From the NCBI GenBank assembly GCA_016927475.1, contig JAFGMO010000067.1, positions 1 through 64,000 of the forward strand: a stretch of DNA of 64,000 bases, written 5' to 3'. The notes under the pieces were generated by a model. The model was given only the letters and a program-made list of their open reading frames with translations, made no database searches and was not told the DNA's origin. This DNA comes from Candidatus Aminicenantota bacterium. GTDB lineage: Bacteria > Acidobacteriota > Aminicenantia > Aminicenantales > Aminicenantaceae. The translations under genes and the position numbers were made by a program. Positions 17,718 to 27,085 of the stretch are shown piece by piece; position 1 is the stretch's first letter; every line of letters begins with the position of its first letter.

Positions 17718-19667
17718 ATGAGTGAAAAGGAACGGATCGGGATTTTTTTATGCGAATGTTCCAAAAACATCTCCGGCCGAATCAATGTTGAGCAGATTAA
17801 AGAAAAATTTTTGTCGCTTCCTGATGTTGAAACGATCAATATCACCAACCTATGGTGTTCTCCGGACGGCAAGAAAGAAATGGCTGGAATCATCAAAAAC
17901 CGCAGATTGACCAAAGTCATCATCGGCGCCTGCTCCGTCAAACAGCATGAAAAAACCTTCATGAATGTTTTGGAAGAAGCGGGCCTGAATCCGTACCTGA
18001 TGCAGATGGTTAATATTCGCGAACACGTGGCCTGGGTGACGGATGATGATGTCCGAGCGACGGCCAAGGCTTCAGCCCTTCTGAAAGCCGCTTATGAACG
18101 TGTGCATTACCATCAGGCGTTCACCAAAAAGGAAATCGATGCAAACGCAGATGTTGTTGTTATCGGGGCCGGACTCGCCGGATGCGAGGCTGCGCTGAAT
18201 CTTGCCTCCAAGCACAGAAAAGTCTATCTTGTGGACAAAAATCCCAGTCTTGGGGGACAAGCCACCAAATATGAAAGCTCCTTTCCGGCGCTGGAGTGCT
18301 GTTCCTGTATGATTGTGCCCAAGCTTCAGGAGATTATGGACAATCCGAACATCGAGTTTCTGAACTACAGCGATGTGGAAGAGGCCGTAGGATTTTTTGG
18401 GAATTTTCAGGTTACCGTGAATAAAAAAGCCAAATACGTGATTCCGGACAAGTGCATCGGCTGCAATGCCTGTGTTGAGGTCTGCCCGGTGGACGTTCCC
18501 AATGAATATGACGAGTACCTCGGGACACGGAAAGCCATACACTTCCAGGTGACGGGCGCGACTCCTTTCATCCCTGTCCTCGACAACGCGAACTGCCTGA
18601 GATTCAACGGTCAGGAATGCACGAAGTGCAAGGAAGCCTGTATGTTCGATGCCATAGACTATGAGGACAAAGATGAGAAGGTCGTTCTTGATGCGGGAGC
18701 CATCGTCCTCGCCACGGGTTTCGAGCTTTTTGATCCCAAGCAGATTCCGGCGTTGAATTATTCGCCGGATAACAACATCTATACCTCGCTTCAGTTTGAA
18801 CGCCTTCTTTCGAATACAGGCCCCACCGGCGGCAAGCTGGCTATGAAGGACGGAACGGCCCCCAAATCTCTGGTGATGGTCCACTGTATCGGAAGCCGGG
18901 ATAAAAGATACAACAACTATTGCTCCAATGTCTGTTGTTCGGCTTTGATCAAGATGAGCACCCAGATTCTTGAAGAGAATATGGCCGAAGGCATCAAAAT
19001 CACTCATGTTTACAGGGACCTCACCCTCGGTTCCACGGGCATGGAAGGGATGTACAACAAACTGGTGAAAGAAGGTGTCACATTTGTTCAAGTTCCCAAT
19101 CCCAATGACATCTCCATAAATAAATCAGGGAAAGGCCTGGAAGTGTGTCTGAACGGGAACGGCTCCGTAGAAGCCGATATGGTTGTATTGGCCCCGGCCA
19201 TGGTGCCCAACAAAAGCGCACAAAAATTCATCGATATGCTCATGCTCAGCGCCGATGAAGACGGATTTTTCATGTCCACCCACAAAAAGACGGATCCCGT
19301 GTCCACTCCGGTAGAGGGAATTTTTGTGATCGGCAGCGCCAATTACCCCAAAGACATCACAAACGCCGTCATTGACGGTTCAGGGGCGGCCGGAAAGATC
19401 ATGTCCCAACTGGTTCCCGGAGAAAAATTGGAAGTCGAAACACTCATCTCCACCATTGATGAAGACAAATGTTCCGGATGCAAAACCTGCATTGTGATCT
19501 GTCCCTATAAGGCGATCGGATTCGATAAGGAGAAAGGCGTCTCCGCCATCAATGATGTTCTGTGCAGGGGATGCGGGACCTGTGCGGTGGCCTGCCCGTC
19601 AAGCGCCATCACACCGCGTCATTTTGAAAACAACACCATATTGGCGGAATTAGGAGGATTGTTATGA
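17718..19667 (+). CDS. hdrA: Heterodisulfide reductase subunit A-like flavoprotein (HdrA)
   Basis: This 649-residue electron-bifurcating flavoprotein subunit is cytoplasmic. It has an N-terminal HdrA domain (ACSVKQHEKTF, NIREHVAWV) and an FAD-binding loop IGAGLAGCEAAL near residue 147. The segment ALECCSCMIVPKLQE is a probable cluster ligand region. An inserted ferredoxin domain carries CIGCNACVEVCP near 246 and CTKCKEACMF near 298. Two C-terminal [4Fe-4S] motifs follow, CSGCKTCIVICP near 585 and CRGCGTCAVACP near 616. It overlaps mvhD by four bases. HdrA normally also docks HdrBC, which is not encoded here, so its low-potential and high-potential partners must be encoded elsewhere. Confidence 0.93.
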   Translation: MSEKERIGIFLCECSKNISGRINVEQIKEKFLSLPDVETINITNLWCSPDGKKEMAGIIKNRRLTKVIIGACSVKQHEKTFMNVLEEAGLNPYLMQMVNIREHVAWVTDDDVRATAKASALLKAAYERVHYHQAFTKKEIDANADVVVIGAGLAGCEAALNLASKHRKVYLVDKNPSLGGQATKYESSFPALECCSCMIVPKLQEIMDNPNIEFLNYSDVEEAVGFFGNFQVTVNKKAKYVIPDKCIGCNACVEVCPVDVPNEYDEYLGTRKAIHFQVTGATPFIPVLDNANCLRFNGQECTKCKEACMFDAIDYEDKDEKVVLDAGAIVLATGFELFDPKQIPALNYSPDNNIYTSLQFERLLSNTGPTGGKLAMKDGTAPKSLVMVHCIGSRDKRYNNYCSNVCCSALIKMSTQILEENMAEGIKITHVYRDLTLGSTGMEGMYNKLVKEGVTFVQVPNPNDISINKSGKGLEVCLNGNGSVEADMVVLAPAMVPNKSAQKFIDMLMLSADEDGFFMSTHKKTDPVSTPVEGIFVIGSANYPKDITNAVIDGSGAAGKIMSQLVPGEKLEVETLISTIDEDKCSGCKTCIVICPYKAIGFDKEKGVSAINDVLCRGCGTCAVACPSSAITPRHFENNTILAELGGLL

Positions 19668-20095
19668 GCGAAAATGGTTTTGAACCCAAAATCGTAGCCT
19701 TTGTCTGCAACTGGTGTTCTTATGGCGGGGCCGATATCGCCGGAAACCAGCGGATGAACTACAGCCCCAACGTTACCCTGGTCCGTGTTATGTGCTCCGG
19801 CCGAGTGGATCCCGAGTTCGTCTTGGAGGCCCTGAGGGATGGTGCCGACGGCGTTATGATACTCGGCTGCCACCCCGGAGACTGTCATTATATCGAAGGA
19901 AATTACCGGACTCTGAAAAGATACAACATGCTCAAACCCCTCCTGAAACAGTTTAACATCGAAGAAAACAGGGTCGTTCTCGATTGGGTGTCCGCATCGG
20001 AGGGAGAAAAATTCGCGCGCGTTGTACAGGCCATGAACGAAAGAATAACTCAACTGGGCCCCCTGAATTGGGACAAGGTATCCAGTGAAAGATAA
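19664..20095 (+). CDS. mvhD: MvhD-like iron-sulfur linker subunit
   Basis: This 143-residue protein of the methyl-viologen-reducing hydrogenase delta family carries electrons from the hydrogenase to HdrA through a [2Fe-2S] cluster. Cysteines are visible in FVCNWCSYGGAD, RVMCSGRVD and ILGCHPGDCHY, the family's conserved pattern. Translation probably couples to hdrA through the four-base overlap at 19664-19667. The next gene, mvhG, follows after 18 nt with a GGGAGG ribosome-binding site. Confidence 0.92.
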   Translation: MSENGFEPKIVAFVCNWCSYGGADIAGNQRMNYSPNVTLVRVMCSGRVDPEFVLEALRDGADGVMILGCHPGDCHYIEGNYRTLKRYNMLKPLLKQFNIEENRVVLDWVSASEGEKFARVVQAMNERITQLGPLNWDKVSSER

Positions 20096-20113
20096 TATGC
20101 GGGAGGAAAAACA

Positions 20114-21091
20114 ATGAGTGAAAAACCAAAGATCGGTATATATTGGTGTTCGAGCTGCGGCGGTTGTGAAGAGGCTCTCGTCGACCTGAATGAAGCCATT
20201 CTGGATGTGGTCGCGGCCGTGGATATCGTCTTCTGGCCGGTAGCCATGGATTTCAAGTATGACGATGTCCGGAAGATGAAGGACGGAGAAATGCTCGCCT
20301 CTTTTATAAACGGCGGGGTTCGTCTGAGCGAACAGGAAGATATCGTCAAACTTTTGAGGCGGAAATCCCAGTTGATATTCGCTTTCGGCAGCTGCGCCCA
20401 CATGGGAGGCATCCCGGGCCTGGCCAATATGAATGACCGCGAAACCGTTTTTAACCGTGTTTACAGGGAGATGGAATCCAACGACAATCCGGAGGGCATT
20501 GTCCCTGAGACGGAAAGTCTGGTCAACGGCAAGTACAAAGCCGAACTTCCGGAGTTTTACAACTCGGTTTACCCCCTCGACAAGATCATCGACGTTGACT
20601 ACACCATTCCCGGCTGCGCTCCCCAGCCCCAGACGATTCTGGATGCCTTTACGGCCATTCTGGAGGGGAAACTTCCCGAAAAAGGCAGCGTTCTGGCCCC
20701 GAATAAATCCTTATGCGACACCTGTCCCAGAAAGGATACCAAGCCCGATAAATTGACCATTGATGTTTTTCGCCGGCCGCACCTTTACGACAAGCTGGAT
20801 GACGGCCGCTGCTTTCTCGAAGCGGGAATCATCTGTATGGGACCCGCCACGCGCAGCGGATGCGGCGAAAGGTGTATCAATGCCAATATGCCCTGCCGCG
20901 GCTGCTACGGTCCGCCGGACGATGTCAAAGACCAGGGTGTCCGCATGATGAGCGCCCTGGCTTCCATCATCCAACCGGATGAAGAAGAAGATATCCAGAA
21001 AGTCCTGGAAACCCTTCCCGACCGGATCGTTCCCTTTTACATGTACGGATTGCCCCGTTCCATCCTGTTCCGCAGAAAGATGAACAAATAG
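20114..21091 (+). CDS. mvhG: Group 3c [NiFe]-hydrogenase small subunit (MvhG-like)
   Basis: This is a 325-residue cytoplasmic Fe-S subunit with no Tat signal, as in Group 3 hydrogenases. The proximal cluster motif is IYWCSSCGGCEEAL at the N-terminus, with further ligands in FGSCAHMGG and IPGCAPQPQT. The C-terminal half adds Cys-rich segments (SLCDTCPRK, SGCGERCINANMPCRGCYG) for medial and distal clusters. It passes electrons between the NiFe site and MvhD. It sits between mvhD and mvhA. Confidence 0.92.
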   Translation: MSEKPKIGIYWCSSCGGCEEALVDLNEAILDVVAAVDIVFWPVAMDFKYDDVRKMKDGEMLASFINGGVRLSEQEDIVKLLRRKSQLIFAFGSCAHMGGIPGLANMNDRETVFNRVYREMESNDNPEGIVPETESLVNGKYKAELPEFYNSVYPLDKIIDVDYTIPGCAPQPQTILDAFTAILEGKLPEKGSVLAPNKSLCDTCPRKDTKPDKLTIDVFRRPHLYDKLDDGRCFLEAGIICMGPATRSGCGERCINANMPCRGCYGPPDDVKDQGVRMMSALASIIQPDEEEDIQKVLETLPDRIVPFYMYGLPRSILFRRKMNK

Positions 21092-21135
21092 GATTTTAAA
21101 GGCGATGAAAAAAAACCAAAATACGGAGGAACAAA

Positions 21136-22602
21136 ATGGCTGAAAAACATATATCCATCAGTCCTGTAACCAGGCTGGAAGGACACGGAAATATAGAGAT
21201 TTTTCTTAATGATGAAGGCAACGTCGAACACGCTTTTCTTCAGGTTCCGGAGCTTCGCGGATTCGAAAAATTCTCCGAGGGCCGTCCGGCCGAAGAAATG
21301 CCGCGGATCACCCCTAAAATTTGCGGTGTTTGCCCCACGGCCCATCATATGGCTTCCCAGAAAGCTCTCGATGACCTGTTCAAAACCGAACCGCCATCGA
21401 CCGCAAAAAAAGTTCGTGAGCTGATGTATTCGGCGTTTATGATTGAAGACCATGCCCTGCATTTTTATTTCCTGGGCGGCCCCGATTTTATCGTTGGTCC
21501 CGATGCTCCCAAGGGTTCCCGCAATATCCTGGGTGTGATCGATAAGGTGGGTCTGGATATCGGAAAAAACGTCATCAAGAACAGAAAACAATGCCGCGAG
21601 ATCATCACCACGTTGGGCGGCCGGGTTATTCATCCGGTCAGCGGACTTCCCGGAGGGGTTTCCAAAGCTCTGAGTAAGGAAGACCAGGAAAAATTCAAGC
21701 AGTATGCCGATGAAGTCATCGAATTCGGACAGTTCACCATCCAGGCCTTTAAGGATATCGTCCTCAAGAACGAGGATTATGTGAAGATCATCACATCCGA
21801 TCCTTACACTCACAAAACCTACTATATGGGTCTGGTTGATGAGGATAACCGGGTTAATTTTTATGACGGCAAAATCCGTGTTGTCGACCCCGAAGGAAAA
21901 GAATTTTTGAAGTTTGATGTCCGTGAGTTCAAGGACCACATCAGTGAGCATGTGGAAAAATGGAGTTATATCAAGTTCCCGTTCCTGAAAAAAGTGGGTT
22001 GGAAAGGATTTATTGATGGGAAAAACAGCGGTGTTTACAGGGTGGCTCCACTGGCCAGATTGAATGCTTCAGACGGCCTGGCCACGCCCTTGGCCCAGAA
22101 GGAATATGACTTTATGTACGAAACCTTGGGCGGCAAGCCGGTTCATCACACGCTGGCCTTCCACTGGGCGAGGGTAATCGAGCTGCTGTATGCGGCAGAA
22201 CGGTTGAAAGAGCTTGTTAATGATCCCGACATCACCAATACCGATATCCGGAATATCCCGGATAAAACGCCGACGGAAGGAACGGGTGTTGTTGAAGCCC
22301 CGCGCGGAACACTGATTCACAATTATGTTACTGATGAAATCGGAGTTATCAAAAAAGCCAATCTGATCGTGGCCACGGTCAACAATGCCGCAGCCATCAC
22401 CATGAGCGTGGAAAAAGCCGCCAAGGGCGTTATCAAAAATTTTAAGGTGGATGACGGATTGCTGAACATGGTTGAGATGGCATTCAGGGCTTATGACCCG
22501 TGCTTCGCCTGTGCAACTCATTCTTTACCCGGGAACATGCCGCTCAAAGTGAAGATCTTCGCCCCCGACATGACGGTATTTGACGTTATCGAAAGGAAAT
22601 AA
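21136..22602 (+). CDS. mvhA: Group 3c [NiFe]-hydrogenase large subunit (MvhA-like)
   Basis: This is the catalytic subunit, 488 residues. The N-terminal nickel-ligand motif is KICGVCPTAHH and the C-terminal one is DPCFACATH at residues 454-462. All four Cys ligands are intact. The 26 residues after His462, beginning SLPGNMP, are the expected peptide for removal by the maturation protease encoded at the head of the operon. An ACGGAGG ribosome-binding site precedes the ATG. The enzyme would oxidise or evolve H2 while coupled through MvhGD to HdrA. The Group 3c call rests on synteny with hdrA and mvhD. Confidence 0.93.
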   Translation: MAEKHISISPVTRLEGHGNIEIFLNDEGNVEHAFLQVPELRGFEKFSEGRPAEEMPRITPKICGVCPTAHHMASQKALDDLFKTEPPSTAKKVRELMYSAFMIEDHALHFYFLGGPDFIVGPDAPKGSRNILGVIDKVGLDIGKNVIKNRKQCREIITTLGGRVIHPVSGLPGGVSKALSKEDQEKFKQYADEVIEFGQFTIQAFKDIVLKNEDYVKIITSDPYTHKTYYMGLVDEDNRVNFYDGKIRVVDPEGKEFLKFDVREFKDHISEHVEKWSYIKFPFLKKVGWKGFIDGKNSGVYRVAPLARLNASDGLATPLAQKEYDFMYETLGGKPVHHTLAFHWARVIELLYAAERLKELVNDPDITNTDIRNIPDKTPTEGTGVVEAPRGTLIHNYVTDEIGVIKKANLIVATVNNAAAITMSVEKAAKGVIKNFKVDDGLLNMVEMAFRAYDPCFACATHSLPGNMPLKVKIFAPDMTVFDVIERK

Positions 22603-23014
22603 CTCAAAACCAAAATAAAATAAAGCCGGCTTGGCTGATTTAAAGGGGGTGAGTCTTTGCTTGACGCATTTAGCCTGTATTATTACCTAGAAAATAATAC
22701 CAGTCATCACCCGGTTCATCCGGGTGATCCAGGATTACAGGCAATCATTTTCATCGTTCGCGGGTGTGCATGTGCATGAATAATGCAGGTTAGTTATTTT
22801 ATGTAGATGTAGATATGGTTCTTGAGTGATGAACAAGGCACCTTATTGTAGGGAAAATAATCAAAGTAAAGGGTGATCACACTTCGTTTCCGAAATTTAT
22901 CAAATAAGCATCTGTTATATTTACAATTCAAATCAATATCGTTTGCATGATATGATATCATTGCTAAAGGGTGGAAATGCTTCAAGCAAAGATTTGAACC
23001 CAGTAGAGGGATTC
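22603..23014. other. 412-nt intergenic region with nested inverted repeats
   Basis: The stretch after mvhA contains a short palindrome AAGCCGGCTT, a 116-bp inverted-repeat element (22674-22789, listed separately) and an AT-rich tail before the propeller gene. No convincing gene is seen. A TTG-initiated extension of the downstream reading frame reaches back to 22943, but it lacks a ribosome-binding site. Confidence 0.6.
22674..22789. repeat. Inverted-repeat element with CCTGNATTATT ends
   Basis: The ends CCTGTATTATT (22674-22684) and AATAATGCAGG (22779-22789) are complementary with one mismatch. Inside are two hairpins: GTATTATT/AATAATAC (22677-22700), which competes with the outer pairing, and a perfect 9-bp stem ATCACCCGG/CCGGGTGAT with a 5-nt loop (22706-22728). 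The latter could help terminate the hydrogenase transcript although no T-run follows. The end sequence recurs at 8916, 48740, 49379 and 49647. Confidence 0.55.
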
Positions 23015-24313
23015 ATGTTTGAAAAAATTGTTAAATGGATCTTTTCTATTGTCTTTTGTTTTTCCTTCTTAATATTTTTTTTGAATTGTACTCCACAGGA
23101 AAAGTTTTCCATAGAAAAAAAGGATGGAGTAGATATTGTCACGAATCCTGATCATCCCATTCCCAAGAATGGATTTAAAAAGAGGATTGTGTTCGAGGAA
23201 GATCTCACCATCGGATCGGCTAAAGGCGAAAAAAACACGATATTCAGCGGCTTCATCAGCCTCAATACGGATGATAAGGGGTATATCTATATCAGCGATC
23301 ATAATGACCTTGAAATACGAAAATACGATCCGAATGGAAAATACCTTTTTACCATCGGCAGGAAAGGCCAGGGACCGGGGGAGTTTCAGAGTGTTACCGC
23401 TGTGCGATTTGATAAGGACCATCATATATTTGTGGGAGACGTTACGGCACGAAAAATTTTGTTTTTTGAAAGTGAGGGAAAATATCTGCGCCAGACTGCT
23501 CTCCCAGTAGCCATTGAGAATATATATATCAATTCAAAAGGATTTTTTATTGCCACCAAACATGAGCAAAAACTACAGGCTAAAGCGATGACCATTATCA
23601 GTGTTCAAGGTTTATTGGATCAGGAATTCGGCATAATGGCTGAACTCCAAAAAATCGAAAGAATAATAAAACTGCCGGGGAGGGATGTCAACGCCAGGAT
23701 ACAAATATATGCCAACATGATTAATCTTATGGTTTTTAAACCCTCTGATTTTTTAACCTTAGGGTGGGATGATCTTATTTATGTAGGGCACCCGGATAAA
23801 TATGAAATTAAGATATATTCTCCTCAAGGAAAATTATCCAAAATAATCACCCGGGATTATAAACCGGTACGGGTTGGAAAAAAGGATATAGAAAATTTCA
23901 AAGAGGAAATGAGCCATCATGAGATGTTCCAAAATGCCCCGGAGGAGATGAGGGAAAAACTTGTCGACCTCATAAAATTCCCCAAATACAAACCTGCTTA
24001 TCAAAGCTTTTCCTTAATAGAGAGCGGAATGAATCAAAGTTTCACCCTTTTGAAAAACGGGTGGCTGGCTGTCATCGCAGATTATCGCAAAGATGAATAT
24101 ACGGTTTTTGACCTTTTTGATGAAGAGGGAAGATATATCGCTCAATTTCAAACTTCCATTCCAGTCGAAGGCCTTTTTTTTGAGAATGGTAAAGCTTATG
24201 CTGTTGCCACCGAGGAAGGGTACAAATGTGCCAAAAGATTTTCCATCAAGCTTCAGGAATATATAGACGGCACCTGGATTGACAGTAAAATAACACTAAA
24301 TATATTGAAATAA
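23015..24313 (+). CDS. 6-bladed beta-propeller (NHL-like) exported protein
   Basis: The protein is about 432 residues. The N-terminal hydrophobic segment ends at Cys25 (FFLNC), so a lipoprotein or membrane anchor is likely. Propeller-type repeats follow, for example GYIYISDHNDLEIRKYDPNGKY and HIFVGDVTARKILFF, each with the strand-turn pattern of NHL/6-bladed propellers. GRKGQGPGEFQ is the typical loop between blades. Propellers of this kind occur in large numbers in Bacteroidetes and Aminicenantes genomes and their ligands are unknown. ATG 23015 is chosen because GAGGGA lies 3 nt upstream and the signal peptide begins there. Confidence 0.8.
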   Translation: MFEKIVKWIFSIVFCFSFLIFFLNCTPQEKFSIEKKDGVDIVTNPDHPIPKNGFKKRIVFEEDLTIGSAKGEKNTIFSGFISLNTDDKGYIYISDHNDLEIRKYDPNGKYLFTIGRKGQGPGEFQSVTAVRFDKDHHIFVGDVTARKILFFESEGKYLRQTALPVAIENIYINSKGFFIATKHEQKLQAKAMTIISVQGLLDQEFGIMAELQKIERIIKLPGRDVNARIQIYANMINLMVFKPSDFLTLGWDDLIYVGHPDKYEIKIYSPQGKLSKIITRDYKPVRVGKKDIENFKEEMSHHEMFQNAPEEMREKLVDLIKFPKYKPAYQSFSLIESGMNQSFTLLKNGWLAVIADYRKDEYTVFDLFDEEGRYIAQFQTSIPVEGLFFENGKAYAVATEEGYKCAKRFSIKLQEYIDGTWIDSKITLNILK

Positions 24314-24401
24314 AAACTGCCTTCTAAAATATTATTTGTCTTGAAAATCATTTATGAGAGGCATTCTCGTAGATCAATATTACGGATTCGATGGTTAAAT
24401 C

Positions 24402-24418
24402 TTTAGCTGGTGGCTAAA
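24402..24418. terminator. Weak hairpin between convergent genes
   Basis: TTTAGC and GCTAAA form a 6-bp stem with a 5-nt loop directly beside the stop codon of the minus-strand membrane-protein gene and about 90 nt after the propeller gene. There is no strong T-run. It may act as a weak terminator for the minus-strand gene. Confidence 0.3.
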
Positions 24419-25621
24419 TCAAGCATATAACTCGGGGGGGATAGCGTTTACGGCATCACATATTAAGTAGATTACCGCCAGAGCTAAACATGCCAAGGGA
24501 AAAGCTAAAAAGGGAACAACATAAGGGATGAATGATACTACGATGAGAATGGTGTATATCAGGAAAAATCCGGTCGGCAGCTTAGGAACACTGAGACTGT
24601 GTCGATCGAGGAAGGCATTATACTCTCTAGCAAATCCCCAGATTATTCGAAATATCCAATAAATATTGAAGACGGGTATAAAAATGAATCCGAGTGCCTT
24701 CCCGGGAGTTATTCTGGTATGACCATCCTGTAAGGACTTCCACATTTTATAGTACAGGCTCAGGCCTACAATTATTCCCGCAATGACAAAAGGAATAACT
24801 ATGATAAGAAAAATGAGCTCACCTGAAGTAGGGCGCTGTTCAATTTCGCCCATGCTCACGACATAATAAAGAGATGCAACAAATGATACAGCCAGCATCA
24901 GGCCGAAATAAATTTTTTTCGAGAGTATTTTGGTTTTTGGGAACGATTCTTTTCCGCTGGAAATAACTTCTTTTCCTTTAACTTTAAAGCCCTTTCTTTC
25001 CATGTAAAGAATATAAGCATAATAGAAACATAAACCTTCAATTACAGAAATTATAAATAACACTAGAATATTAAGATTCAGAAATCCGCTCAGTAACCCT
25101 TCTTCTTTAAATAACAGGTCTTTAATGAAGGATAAAAAATGTGTGAGGATTTTGGCTGAGACAAAAGCGAGGACAAGAGAAAGAAAAAGGCTTTTCAACC
25201 ATTTATAAAGGAGAACAAGCGCAAGGGCTAATATTAATCCATATATAAAATCATCTAATAGAGAGTGTGGATCAAACATAACACTTAAGATACTTCGTTG
25301 TCTTAACATGACTCTAAACCTTGGAAAGGCCAGAAAGCGGACTCCCCACGTGATGATTCCAGTAACGATTAAGAATATCGGCAGTGAAACCAAAAAATGC
25401 CAATCTTTTTTTGATACGAAAAGAGCGAGCAAAAAAAATAAAGCAAAGAGAATGTAATAGGGGAGGCTATTGCTGAGAGCTTCACTGAAATGTTTTAAAA
25501 AAGACCATCTGATAGTGAAGATAATCATCCCTATAGTCGAACTGAATACCAAACCCAGGGCAGGAAAGAAGTTGAATCCGAATTCCTTAGATTTAAAAAG
25601 GTCCACAAATTGATTTTTCAT
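24419..25621 (-). CDS. Polytopic membrane protein with DUF4328-like C-terminus
   Basis: This 400-residue protein has about ten hydrophobic segments spread over its length. The C-terminal third reads GKALGFIFIPVFNIYWIF followed by GFAREYNAFLDRHSLSVPKL. This arrangement is seen in membrane proteins of the DUF4328 type and in GYF-domain membrane proteins. The N-terminal 200 residues are not recognised. No catalytic motif is visible. It converges with the propeller gene and has AT-rich codon use like its neighbours. Confidence 0.65.
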   Translation of the reverse strand: MKNQFVDLFKSKEFGFNFFPALGLVFSSTIGMIIFTIRWSFLKHFSEALSNSLPYYILFALFFLLALFVSKKDWHFLVSLPIFLIVTGIITWGVRFLAFPRFRVMLRQRSILSVMFDPHSLLDDFIYGLILALALVLLYKWLKSLFLSLVLAFVSAKILTHFLSFIKDLLFKEEGLLSGFLNLNILVLFIISVIEGLCFYYAYILYMERKGFKVKGKEVISSGKESFPKTKILSKKIYFGLMLAVSFVASLYYVVSMGEIEQRPTSGELIFLIIVIPFVIAGIIVGLSLYYKMWKSLQDGHTRITPGKALGFIFIPVFNIYWIFRIIWGFAREYNAFLDRHSLSVPKLPTGFFLIYTILIVVSFIPYVVPFLAFPLACLALAVIYLICDAVNAIPPELYA

Positions 25622-26140
25622 GTGCCGTCTCCTTTATAATAAAAATCATGATATATCGTTTTTACTGCAATCTGAGAAAAGATCGGCAGAGAAACGTATT
25701 GAAAAACGATACAAGACTGGACAGGATGGTGCTCTAATCGGAATACAAGAATTAAAGTTTTGTGTTTGTAATAATTTTCTTGAAATTTTTGTCAGTTTCA
25801 ACCCACTGACATCCTGGCATGAAAATATCATATGAAAAAAGGTGATGTCAAGGATGTTATAACAATCAAAACGTAGGAGATAACAAGGACATAAACCTTT
25901 AAACAAACAAACTTTTTTTAAGGATTAGAGTATACGCTTTCTCCTTTCCCGTTTTTGTTACAATCTGTATAATGATGGAAAAGGAAGATTAAAATTGAAT
26001 TTTTGGGCTAATAAATTCTATCTGAGAAGATGATTTCAGGAAAGAGATTTCAACATCTCTTGATTCATCAGCGGCACAAACTAAGCCAAGCTTAGTTCTG
26101 AAATGTGTTCTGGTATTCTGAAGGGAGACGTCGATAGATA
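25622..26140. other. 519-nt AT-rich divergent intergenic region
   Basis: This region separates the divergent membrane-protein and LuxR-type genes. No gene with a ribosome-binding site is seen. Just before the LuxR gene lie two consecutive perfect hairpins: AAGAGAT/ATCTCTT with a 6-nt loop (26042-26061) and AACTAAGC/GCTTAGTT with a 3-nt loop (26079-26097). The remainder is AT-rich without clear structure. Confidence 0.55.
26079..26097. promoter_or_regulatory. Perfect hairpin/palindrome upstream of the LuxR-type gene
   Basis: AACTAAGC and GCTTAGTT are 8-bp complementary arms around CAA, 44 nt before the start codon. It could be an operator for autoregulation or a 5-prime UTR hairpin. A second 7-bp hairpin lies at 26042-26061. 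Confidence 0.35.
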
Positions 26141-27085
26141 ATGAATATGGCCTTGATTGTAAGTTATATTTTTATTTTCACTCTCTGTCTGATCACTGTT
26201 TATGTCTCTTTTAAGCTCTATGAAAAATACAGACAAAAATTTCTCTATTTCTATCTTTGCTATATCATTGCTCATTATATATTAGGTTTTTTTTATTTAT
26301 TTGGAGCTTTCCTTAATCATCAGCTGCTTTTGTTTTCCTATGAATCAAAAAATCTCGTTACCGAAATATTAGGATTTCTGATATTTCCTTTTATCCCTAT
26401 CATGCTGTTTATGTATATGAATTTTTTAACCGACCTTCTTCATAAGAAGCTCCCTAAATATGTACGAAGATTTTTTTTTGGTTTTTGGGGAATTGTCGTC
26501 TTTGTTTATATGTTCGTTGCCGTTAGATTTTTTGTAACCAGAGATGACAGCCTTTTAAAGGAAATACGGGCAGGGACATATGTTCTCGAAGGAATGATTC
26601 TTTTGGCGGCAACATTCTTTTTTCTTATGAAAGCTCGAACGATCATGCTCAAGAGTCGTCGTAAGGCAATGTTAACCATTGGATTAATATATTTGTCAAT
26701 TTTTGTTTTTTATGCGGTCTCTTTTCTCCGTGTTATTCATTTAACCCTTTATTTTTTTCTTTTCCTTCATTTTGGTTTTAATATTCCGCCTCTTATTTTC
26801 TTGGGGATATACCTAAAAAAGAACCACCCTGAGGTCTCTGTTCCTAGAATCGAAGCAGAGAATTTGGATTCTTTTTTCCGAGAATACCATATGACCCAAA
26901 GAGAGGGAGAGGTTTTTTTGCTGATTCTCAAGGGAAAAAGAACAAAGGATATCGAAAAGGAGCTTTTTATCTCGTACCACACAGCAAAAAATCATACCCA
27001 TAATATTTTCCAAAAACTTAATGTCAAAAACCGGCTTCAGGCCATCGATCTTTTAAGAAACTACCTCGATAACTCACGATCATGA
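26141..27085 (+). CDS. Membrane-embedded LuxR-type transcriptional regulator
   Basis: This is a 314-residue protein. About seven membrane segments fill residues 1-230, then a LuxR/GerE helix-turn-helix spans about 245-310. In it, MTQREGEVFLLILKGKRTKD matches the usual TxRExEVL start and SYHTAKNHTHNIFQKLNVKN matches the recognition helix. No receiver domain is present. A regulator with its sensor in the membrane and its DNA-binding domain on the same chain would need membrane-proximal DNA binding or proteolytic release. The ribosome-binding site is GGGAG at a long spacing. The signal is unknown. Confidence 0.82.
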   Translation: MNMALIVSYIFIFTLCLITVYVSFKLYEKYRQKFLYFYLCYIIAHYILGFFYLFGAFLNHQLLLFSYESKNLVTEILGFLIFPFIPIMLFMYMNFLTDLLHKKLPKYVRRFFFGFWGIVVFVYMFVAVRFFVTRDDSLLKEIRAGTYVLEGMILLAATFFFLMKARTIMLKSRRKAMLTIGLIYLSIFVFYAVSFLRVIHLTLYFFLFLHFGFNIPPLIFLGIYLKKNHPEVSVPRIEAENLDSFFREYHMTQREGEVFLLILKGKRTKDIEKELFISYHTAKNHTHNIFQKLNVKNRLQAIDLLRNYLDNSRS

